This document shows positions 23,052 to 30,313 of a stretch of 30,313 nt of DNA, in pieces. The position numbers and the translations under genes were made by a program. Source of the stretch: JBDTGE01 sp050742975 (lineage in GTDB: Bacteria > Actinomycetota > Actinomycetes > Mycobacteriales > Jatrophihabitantaceae); contig JBOGDQ010000111.1 in NCBI GenBank assembly GCA_050742975.1, positions 1-30,313 of the forward strand, read 5' to 3'. Every line of letters starts with the position of its first letter. Position 1 is the stretch's first letter. A model generated the notes under the pieces. That model was given only the letters and a program-made list of their open reading frames with translations, had not been told where the DNA came from and searched no databases.

Positions 23052-24304
23052 TCGCGTCCCCCGATACCGGCGCCGGCCAGCTCGCGAGTCGGCGGCGGTG
23101 TTCCCTCGACCACGTCGGTCAGGATCGCCTCGAACCGGTCACCGATCCGGTCGATGTCGAAGCGCTCCTCGGCGAGTGCGCGCGCCCGCTTGCCCAGCAG
23201 CTGCAGGCCTTCCGGGTCGTGCGTCACCTCGGCCAGCCAGTCGGCTGCGGCCTGCGCGCCCTCGCGGGTGGGTGCCGCGACGTAACCGCCCGCCGCCTCG
23301 ACGTCGACGGCCGACGGGTTGCCGTCGGGCACGAGCGCGACGATCGGACGACCCGCCGCCAGGTAGCTGAGCACCTTGCTCGGCACGGAGAACCTCGCGG
23401 CGTCCGGCTCGAGCAGGGCGATGACCGCGTCCGCGCTGGCGAGCACGTCCGGCAGGTCCGCGGCCGGCTGGTAGCCCATCAGCCGGACGTCGGTGCGTGT
23501 GCCCGCGGCGGCGGCCAGGTCGTCGGCGCCGCACCCCTCGGAGACGACGGTCAGCATCGCGTCCACGCCGCGGGCGCGCACCGCGTCGAGCAGCTCGAGC
23601 AGCAGCAGCGGGTTGTGCTTGCGTCCGAGGGTGCCGGCGTACAGCAGCCGGACCGGCCGGGACGGCAGCCGGTGCCGGTAGCTCCACGCGTTCTCGCGCG
23701 GGCCGGGCACGAGGTGATCGATCGGCGCCCAGTTCGGGATGACGCTCACGTGCCCGGTCGCCAGGCCCCACTGCTCGTACTGCGTGAGGAAGCCATCCCC
23801 GATCGCGACCACGGCAGCGGCGTCACGGATCTGCGCGCACTCGATCCGCTGGACCTCGCGTGAGATCGCACCGGCCACGGCGGCGGGCAGTTTACGGCCG
23901 GCCTCGGCCGCAACCCCCAGGCTGTAGACGTCCTGGTGCCAGAGCACCCACGGCTGGCCGCGCCGGGCGAACTCGCGGCGCATCCGGGCCAGGGCGAACA
24001 GCGGGACGTTGCACGCGACGACGACGTCGAACCGCTCCCGGTCCAGCTCCCGCCGCCAGGCCCGCGCGTAGCTGAGCTCGAAGCGGCTGCGGCCGACGGG
24101 TGCGTACCGGACCATGTGGCGCGCGGCCGTCAGCGCCTGAAAGCGCAGGCGGTCGGGGTCGTCCGGGGCCGTCTGCAGAAGACCGTGCCCGGTGACGTAC
24201 TGGGCGCTGTAGGTGTGCAGGACCTCGTGCCCGCGCCGCGCCAGGTTCCGGGAGAGCTGGGCCTGGAACGGGTGGCCGCTGTAGTCATGGAGGTTGACCC
24301 GCAC
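23036..24304 (-). CDS. Glycosyltransferase family 4 protein
   Basis: A 422-residue GT-B glycosyltransferase. The N-terminal half starts with the acceptor-domain strand MRVNLHDYSGHPFQAQLSRN. The C-terminal half has RPVRLLYAGTLGRKHNPLLL, LMGYQPAADLPDVLASADAV and SKVLSYLAAGRPIVALVPDG, the typical GT4 donor region, although the first Glu of the E-x7-E pair is replaced by SVPSK. The GTG at 24304 is the first gene of the minus-strand series. It probably adds the second sugar after the phosphotransferase, with which it is overlapped. Confidence 0.88.
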   Translation of the reverse strand: MRVNLHDYSGHPFQAQLSRNLARRGHEVLHTYSAQYVTGHGLLQTAPDDPDRLRFQALTAARHMVRYAPVGRSRFELSYARAWRRELDRERFDVVVACNVPLFALARMRREFARRGQPWVLWHQDVYSLGVAAEAGRKLPAAVAGAISREVQRIECAQIRDAAAVVAIGDGFLTQYEQWGLATGHVSVIPNWAPIDHLVPGPRENAWSYRHRLPSRPVRLLYAGTLGRKHNPLLLLELLDAVRARGVDAMLTVVSEGCGADDLAAAAGTRTDVRLMGYQPAADLPDVLASADAVIALLEPDAARFSVPSKVLSYLAAGRPIVALVPDGNPSAVDVEAAGGYVAAPTREGAQAAADWLAEVTHDPEGLQLLGKRARALAEERFDIDRIGDRFEAILTDVVEGTPPPTRELAGAGIGGREWNLR

Positions 24305-24388
24305 GGCCGGTACAACGAGAGAACGTGTTGCAGGTTGCGCTCGAACACGGGATAGCTACCGACGGGTACGCCGGCGCGCGTGGTCGTA

Positions 24389-24394
24389 GATACT
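24389..24394 (+). promoter_or_regulatory. -10 box before the tyrosine phosphatase gene
   Basis: GATACT would place the transcript start at about 24401-24402, on the GTG start. There is no ribosome binding site, so the message would be leaderless. A -35 match is not evident. The 97-base gap also has to hold the promoter of the divergent glycosyltransferase series. Confidence 0.33.
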
Positions 24395-24401
24395 GACAGG
24401 C

Positions 24402-24977
24402 GTGTCGTTCCGGATCCTGGCCGTGTGCACGGGCAACGTCTGCCGCTCGCCGATGGCGGAGCTGCTGCTGCGCGCGTGGGCCGATCCCCGGGCCGAACTC
24501 GACGTATCCAGCGCCGGGACGCGGGCGCTGGTCGGGCGGGCGATCGATCGTGGCTCGGCATCGGCGCTGCGCCAGCTGGGCCTCGACCCGACCGCCCACC
24601 GGGCCCGCCAGTTCGAGCCACCGATGGCGGCCGGCGCCGACCTGATCCTGACCGCCGAGCGGGCGCACCGCGACCAGCTGATCCGCGACGTCCCGACCGC
24701 CTTCAAGCGCACCTTCACGATGACCGAGTTCGCCCGGCTGGCGCCGCTCGTCCGCAGCGGGGACGCGCGTGCCGCCGTCGCCGAGGCCGCGGCGGCGCGC
24801 GCCGGCGCCGGGCCCATCCCGTCCGCCGACGACGACATGCCCGACCCGTACGGGTGGTCGGCACGAGCGGCCAGGTCGGTCGCCGAGCAGATCACCGGCG
24901 CCGTCCAGATCACGCTGGACGTGCTGGGCTTCTCGCCCCGGCGCATGCGCGCCGAACGCCCCACGCCGTACGGCTAA
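24402..24977 (+). CDS. Low-molecular-weight protein tyrosine phosphatase (Wzb-like)
   Basis: A 191-residue phosphatase likely to dephosphorylate the BY-kinase at 729-2159. The P-loop CTGNVCRSP has the catalytic Cys9 and Arg15, and the general acid is Asp148 in DDDMPDPYG. It is longer than the usual 150-165 residues, with an alanine-rich insertion around 118-140. The GTG at 24402 fits the first strand SFRILAVCTG. It faces away from the minus-strand series and sits 11 bases before peptide deformylase. Arsenate reductase is less likely because the insertion and DPYG motif fit the capsule-type phosphatases. Confidence 0.9.
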   Translation: MSFRILAVCTGNVCRSPMAELLLRAWADPRAELDVSSAGTRALVGRAIDRGSASALRQLGLDPTAHRARQFEPPMAAGADLILTAERAHRDQLIRDVPTAFKRTFTMTEFARLAPLVRSGDARAAVAEAAAARAGAGPIPSADDDMPDPYGWSARAARSVAEQITGAVQITLDVLGFSPRRMRAERPTPYG

Positions 24978-24988
24978 ACTCCCGTGCC

Positions 24989-25510
24989 GTGGCAGGTACA
25001 CCCCGAAAGATCACCGTCGCCGGCGACCCGGTGCTGCATCAGGTCACCCGGCCGGTGAGCTCGTTCGACGCCGAACTGGGCACGCTGGTCGACGACATGT
25101 TCGCGTCGATGAAGGTGGCCGAGGGCGTCGGGCTGGCGGCGCCGCAGGTCGGCGTGGACCTGGCCGTCTTCGTCTACGACTGCCCAGACTCCGAGGGCGT
25201 TCGGCACGTCGGGCACGTCGTGAACCCGACGATCGAGGTGAGCGGCCCGCCCGACCTGCACGAGGAGGGCTGCCTGTCCGTGCCCGGGCCGTACCACGAC
25301 CTGGAGCGCGCGTCGGTCGCCACCGTGCGCGGCGTCGACCGGGACGGCGTGCCCGTCGAGGTCACCGGGACCGGGTACTTCGCGCGCTGCCTGCAGCACG
25401 AGACCGATCACCTGAAGGGCGTGCTGTTCATCGACCACCTGCCGCGGAACCGCCGGCGGCGCGTGCTCCGGGAGATGGAGCCCTACGAGTGGAACGCGCC
25501 GGTCCCGTGA
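24989..25510 (+). CDS. def: Peptide deformylase
   Basis: A 173-residue metalloenzyme that removes the N-formyl group from new proteins. All three motifs are intact: GVGLAAPQ (46-53), EGCLS with Cys95 (93-97) and HETDH with His137 and His141 as metal ligands and Glu138 as the catalytic base. The GTG at 24989 is preceded by TAAACT (24975-24980), a possible -10 box, with no ribosome binding site; the transcript may be leaderless. The gene overlaps the following acetyltransferase by four bases (GTGA). Confidence 0.95.
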   Translation: MAGTPRKITVAGDPVLHQVTRPVSSFDAELGTLVDDMFASMKVAEGVGLAAPQVGVDLAVFVYDCPDSEGVRHVGHVVNPTIEVSGPPDLHEEGCLSVPGPYHDLERASVATVRGVDRDGVPVEVTGTGYFARCLQHETDHLKGVLFIDHLPRNRRRRVLREMEPYEWNAPVP

Positions 25511-26055
25511 GCGCTCCGACGCTCGTCCAGCTCATCCGCCAGGACATCGAGGCGAGCACGCACGCCAACTTCCGGCTTTACAGCGATACGCAGTTCTGGA
25601 CGCGTGCGCTGGGCAAGCTGCTGGTGAGCCCGAGCGTGCGCGCGGTCGTGACGTTCCGCATCGGCCACGCGCTTGCCGGACGGGGCCTGCTGGCCGTGGC
25701 CCTGTTCCTGCGCGGGCGCTCGCTGGGTCGCTCGGGCGCCGAGATCCATCCGCTCGCGACGATCGGGCCCGCGCTGCATCTCGTGCACTCCAGCGGCGTG
25801 GTCATCGGCCCGGACGTCGTGATCGGTGCCCGCGCGCGGATCCATCAGGGCGTGACCGTCGGCGGTCCGGTGCATCGCGGCGCGGGGCACTGGGCGTCGG
25901 CCCGGATCGGCGACGACGTCTCGCTCGGTGCGCACGCGGTGGTGCTCGGCGACCTGACGATCGGCGATGGCGCCGTGGTCGGGGCGAACGCGGTGGTGAC
26001 CGGGGACGTGGCCGCCGGCGCGCACGTCGCCGGGGTCCCCGCCCGCCCGCTCTGA
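25507..26055 (+). CDS. Serine acetyltransferase-like protein
   Basis: A 182-residue left-handed beta-helix acetyltransferase. The N-terminal LVQLIRQDIEASTHANFRLY is like the CysE helical domain but short. Hexapeptide turns run through ATIGPALHLVHSSGVVIGPD, RIHQGVTVGG and DVSLGAHAVVLGDLTIGDGA, and the end AGVPARP is typical. It could make O-acetylserine, or acetylate a polysaccharide sugar. The GTG start overlaps the deformylase stop. The missing C-terminal tail, which in true CysE binds the sulfhydrylase, weakens the cysteine role. Confidence 0.72.
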   Translation: MSAPTLVQLIRQDIEASTHANFRLYSDTQFWTRALGKLLVSPSVRAVVTFRIGHALAGRGLLAVALFLRGRSLGRSGAEIHPLATIGPALHLVHSSGVVIGPDVVIGARARIHQGVTVGGPVHRGAGHWASARIGDDVSLGAHAVVLGDLTIGDGAVVGANAVVTGDVAAGAHVAGVPARPL

Positions 26056-26057
26056 CA

Positions 26058-26106
26058 CGATTGTGCAACCCTGACCGCCCTCACGCCGCCAGGAGTTGCA
26101 CAATCG
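26058..26106. terminator. Bidirectional hairpin terminator candidate
   Basis: A perfect 12-base inverted repeat, CGATTGTGCAAC (26058-26069) with GTTGCACAATCG (26095-26106), is extended by CCTG/CAGG (26070-26073 and 26090-26093) with one bulged A. A 16-base loop remains. It fills the gap between two convergent genes, so it could end transcription in both directions. It lacks a T-run. Its AT-rich stem is unlike the surrounding sequence, so it could also be a small mobile palindromic repeat. Confidence 0.5.
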
Positions 26107-26137
26107 CGCGCGAGGCCGCCTGCGCGCGCCGCGCCGG

Positions 26138-27159
26138 CTACGCGCGCGCGACCAGCTCGGCGATCTGGACGGCGTTCAGCGCGGCGCCCTTGCGCAAGTT
26201 GTCGTTGCTGACGAACAGGACCAGCCCGCGCCCGCCGTCGACCGAGCTGTCCTGGCGGATCCGGCCGACGTAGGACGGGTCCTGGCCGGCGGCCTGCAGC
26301 GGCGTGGGGATGTCGGACAGCTCGACGCCGGGCGCGGACGCGAGCAGCTCGCTCGCCCGCGCCACCGACAGCGGTCGCGCGAACTCGGCGTTGATCGACA
26401 GCGAGTGACCGGTGAACACCGGCACGCGCACGCAGGTGCCCGACACGCGGAGCCCCGGGATCGCCAGAATCTTGCGGGACTCGTTGCGCAGCTTCTGCTC
26501 CTCGTCGGTCTCCAGCGACCCGTCCTCGACGATCGAGCCGGCAAGCGGCAGCACACTGAACGCGATCGGCCGGACGAACTTCACCGGCTCGGGGAACTGC
26601 ACCGCGCCGCCGTCGTGCGTCAGCTCGGCCGCGCGGTCGACCCCCTGGCGCAGCTGCTTGTCCAGCTCGTCGACGCCGGCCAGCCCCGCGCCGGACACCG
26701 CCTGGTACGTCGACACGACCAAGCGCGACAACTGCGCCTCATGGTGCAGCGGCGCAAGCACCGGCATCGCAGCCATCGTGGTGCAGTTCGGATTCGCGAT
26801 GATCCCCTTACGCGCATTGGCGATCTCGGCGCCGTTGACCTCGGCGACGATCAGTGGAACGTCCGGATCCATCCGCCACGCCGACGAGTTGTCGATCACC
26901 GTCGCGCCCGCCGCGGCAAACACCGGCGCCAGCTCGCGCGAGGTACCGCCGCCGGCCGAGAAGATCGCGACGTCCAGCCCGGACGGGTCGGCCACCGCTG
27001 CGTCCTCGACGCGGACGTCCACGCCCTCCCACGGCAGGGTCGAGCCCGCCGAGCGCGCGGACGCGAAGAACCGGATGTCCGAGACCGGGAAGGAGCGCTC
27101 GGACAGCAGCCGCCGGACGACCGCACCCACCTGCCCAGTGGCCCCGACAACGCCAACCC

Positions 27160-27163
<4 letters not shown>
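26138..27163 (-). CDS. asd: Aspartate-semialdehyde dehydrogenase
   Basis: A 341-residue enzyme that reduces aspartyl phosphate to aspartate semialdehyde, on the path to lysine, threonine, methionine and diaminopimelate. GATGQVG (7-13) binds NADP, and NPNCTT holds the catalytic Cys127. VSTYQAVSGAG and TGHSLSINAEF are conserved substrate-binding and catalytic-His regions. The GTG at 27163 overlaps the aspartokinase stop as GTGA, the usual lysC-asd arrangement in actinobacteria. Confidence 0.96.
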
Positions 27164-28434
<1,271 letters not shown>

Positions 28435-28489
28435 GGAACTCCCCAATCGACACGAGTAGGCGGAGGCTCCAGGATACCGGCCGTGGCGA

Positions 28490-29542
28490 TCAGATTCGGC
28501 GGGCCAGCTCCTCGTGCAGGTTGCGCGCCCAGATCTGCGGTGACATCCGGCTGCCGAGCGCTCGGCTGCCGTCGGACATCGCACCCAGCCGCTCGGCGCT
28601 GGACGAGCTCATCCGGCCCATCGCCCCGGCCAGCGCACCGACATCGCCGGCCGGCACCGTCCAGCCGTTGAACCCGTCCTGCAGCAGGTGCGGGACCGCG
28701 CCCACGCCGTCAGAGCAGATGATCGGCAGGCCGGCCACCGCCGCCTCGTGCACGACCACGCCGTACCACTCGATGTGCGAGGGCAGGATCAGGCAGGACG
28801 ACTCGTGCATCAGGTCCGAGAGCTCGTGCGGCTGCATGAACCCGCGCAGCGTCGCGCCCTCGATGCCCTCGAACTCTTTGGCCAGCGGGCCGCCGCCGAC
28901 GACCTCCAGGTCCCAGGGGTCCTCGTTCGAGGCCCGGTAGCGCCGGTACGCCTCGGCCAGCTCGGTCGGCGCCTTGTGCCAGATGAGCCGCCCGGTGAAC
29001 AGGAACCGGCGGCGCTTGGCCACCTCGTCTGCCTCTCGCGGGCCACGGTCGAAGACGGCGGTGTCGGCGGAGTTCGCGCCCCGGATGATGTCCGCGCCGC
29101 CGAAGCCGATGCGCCGCGCGAACAGTTCCGAACGCTCGCCCGGCACCCAGGCCAGCTCGAACAGCGGGTCGACGTAGAACCGGTGCGCAAGCAGCCCGAG
29201 GTACTGCTTCCTGCTGCCGTGCCAGAAGTTGCTGGTGAACATGACGCGCAGCGCCCGGCCCCGGAACGCCTTCATGACCGCGCGGTAGCCCCTGCCGTCC
29301 CACGACCACATGATCACGACGTCGGGCGCGAACCTCTCGACGAGCGGGACCAGCGTGTCCGGTTCGGGCATCGTCGTCCAGGCGTGCCGCTCGAGCGAGT
29401 TGGTGAACCGGCTCCGGTCGAACGGCGCGTACGCCATCGAGTCCGGATGCACCAGAAGCAGGTCGTCACCGAGCTCGCTCAGCGCGCGGAAGCAGGTGTC
29501 CTGGTAGGCCGTCAGGCCCGTCATCAACACCGCGATGCGCAC
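28490..29542 (-). CDS. Glycosyltransferase family 4 protein
   Basis: A 350-residue GT-B glycosyltransferase. The N-terminus RIAVLMTGLTAYQDTCFRAL is the acceptor domain. RRRFLFTGRLIWHKAPTELA begins the donor domain. EWYGVVVHEAAVAGLPIICS contains an E-x7-E-like donor site, and SDGVGAVPHLLQDGFNGWTV follows. I start at the GTG at 29542, because GGAAGGGG is at a good distance; the GTG at 29551 touches it. It stands apart from the main cluster, between lysC and an aminotransferase, and may still serve the same polymer. Confidence 0.85.
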   Translation of the reverse strand: MRIAVLMTGLTAYQDTCFRALSELGDDLLLVHPDSMAYAPFDRSRFTNSLERHAWTTMPEPDTLVPLVERFAPDVVIMWSWDGRGYRAVMKAFRGRALRVMFTSNFWHGSRKQYLGLLAHRFYVDPLFELAWVPGERSELFARRIGFGGADIIRGANSADTAVFDRGPREADEVAKRRRFLFTGRLIWHKAPTELAEAYRRYRASNEDPWDLEVVGGGPLAKEFEGIEGATLRGFMQPHELSDLMHESSCLILPSHIEWYGVVVHEAAVAGLPIICSDGVGAVPHLLQDGFNGWTVPAGDVGALAGAMGRMSSSSAERLGAMSDGSRALGSRMSPQIWARNLHEELARRI

Positions 29543-29590
29543 CCGTTGCACCCCTTCCGGACCAGGCGAGGCGACGATAGCAGCGCGACC

Positions 29591-30313
29591 TCAGGCTGAC
29601 GCGGCGAAAGCGCCCTCCAGCAGGTCCAGGCCCTCGTGCAGCAGGTCGTCACCGATGACGAGCGGCGGCAGGAACCGCAGCACGTTGCCGTAGGTGCCGC
29701 AGGTGAGGGTGATCAGGCCCTGCTGGTGGCAGTGTGCGGACACCGCCGCGGTCAGCGCCGGGTTCGGATCCTTCGAGCCGCTCGCGACCAGCTCGAGCGC
29801 CAGCATCGCGCCCCTACCGCGGACGTCGCCGATCACGTCGTACTTGCCGGCCAGCGCGTCCAGCCGGGGGCGCATCACCGACTCGATCCGCTTCGCCGCG
29901 CCGCACAGGTCGTCGGCAACCATCGTCTCCATCGCCGCCAGCGCCGCCGCGCAGGCGACCGGATTGCCGCCGTACGTGCCCCCGAGGCCGCCGGCGTGCA
30001 CCGCGTCCATCATCTCGGCGCGACCGGTCACCGCAGCCAGCGGCAGCCCGCCGGCGATGCCCTTCGCGGTCGTGATCAGGTCCGGCACAACGCCCTCGAA
30101 GTCGCAGGCGAACCAGTCGCCGGTGCGGCAGAACCCGGACTGGATCTCGTCGGCGATGAACAAGATCCCGTTCTCCCGGCAGAACGCGGCCAGCCCGGCG
30201 AGGAACCCGTCGGGCGGTACCACGAACCCGCCCTCGCCCTGGATCGGCTCGATGATCACGGCCGCCACGTTGTCCTCGCCCACCTGGGTATGGATGAGGG
30301 ACTTGATCATGGG
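29591..30313 (-). CDS. gabT: 4-aminobutyrate aminotransferase-type PLP enzyme (partial, 5' end outside window)
   Basis: The C-terminal 240 or so residues of a class III aminotransferase, probably the GABA/2-oxoglutarate enzyme. Supporting blocks are IIEPIQGEGGFVVPP, LFIADEIQSGFCRTG (the Asp that binds the PLP ring nitrogen), TTAKGIAGGLPLAAVTG (the PLP lysine) and GGTYGGNPVACAAALA. The frame runs to the right edge with no start visible. Related enzymes for other omega-amino acids share these motifs, so the substrate is a family-level guess. Confidence 0.85.
   Translation of the reverse strand, partial: PMIKSLIHTQVGEDNVAAVIIEPIQGEGGFVVPPDGFLAGLAAFCRENGILFIADEIQSGFCRTGDWFACDFEGVVPDLITTAKGIAGGLPLAAVTGRAEMMDAVHAGGLGGTYGGNPVACAAALAAMETMVADDLCGAAKRIESVMRPRLDALAGKYDVIGDVRGRGAMLALELVASGSKDPNPALTAAVSAHCHQQGLITLTCGTYGNVLRFLPPLVIGDDLLHEGLDLLEGAFAASA

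Noticed and set aside
25507..26055. Naming the acetyltransferase cysE
   Set aside because: The N-terminal domain is short and the usual C-terminal tail is missing, and sugar acetyltransferases share the same fold, so the symbol is not justified.

Overview
The window is GC-rich (GTG and TTG starts are common, genes overlap by ATGA/GTGA, and third codon positions are mostly G or C) and carries actinobacterial-style genes: a lysC-asd pair, an MmpS-like protein, a DUF222/HNH-type remnant and leaderless-looking promoters. It most likely comes from an actinomycete chromosome, perhaps a Frankiales/Jatrophihabitans-type lineage. That placement is an inference from style, not from a marker gene. I recognised no rRNA, tRNA, CRISPR array or complete insertion sequence.

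From about 1 to 24,980 the window is a large Wzx/Wzy-type exopolysaccharide locus. It contains, left to right, a nucleotide-sugar epimerase closely resembling GDP-mannose 3,5-epimerase (1-653, cut by the edge); a chain-length regulator/tyrosine autokinase (729-2159); a Wzy-type polymerase (2363-3781); two tandem FkbM methyltransferases (3792-5476) and a GT61 glycosyltransferase (5481-6674). A small toxin-antitoxin-like pair interrupts the cluster (6745-7310). Next comes a possible acyl-decoration module: an SGNH hydrolase on the minus strand, then on the plus strand a hexapeptide acyltransferase, a methyltransferase, an acyl carrier protein, an acyl-activating ligase and a FabG-like reductase (7363-12065). 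A glycosyltransferase, a Wzx flippase and a methyltransferase follow (12177-15374), then a tiny putative lipoprotein and cinA.

Around 16.8-17.4 kb is the only long stretch without an intact gene. It holds a decayed protein remnant and a compact G-quadruplex motif where the two arms converge. The right arm reads on the minus strand from 24,304 to 17,393: a GT4 glycosyltransferase, the polyprenyl-phosphate sugar-1-phosphate transferase that would start the repeat unit, an MmpS-like anchored protein, a second tandem FkbM pair and two further methyltransferases, with overlapping ends through most of the series. Divergently, at 24,402, lies a low-molecular-weight tyrosine phosphatase, the expected antagonist of the kinase at the far left.

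The inferred pathway is as follows. The phosphotransferase loads the first sugar on undecaprenyl phosphate. Glycosyltransferases extend the unit. FkbM and other methyltransferases, an acetyltransferase and possibly the acyl carrier module decorate it. The flippase exports it, Wzy polymerises it, and the kinase/phosphatase pair sets chain length. The presence of at least seven methyltransferases suggests an unusually heavily methylated polymer.

The last 5 kb is mostly housekeeping: peptide deformylase, a serine acetyltransferase-like protein, aspartate-semialdehyde dehydrogenase and aspartokinase, another GT4 glycosyltransferase, and the C-terminal part of a GabT-type aminotransferase cut by the right edge.
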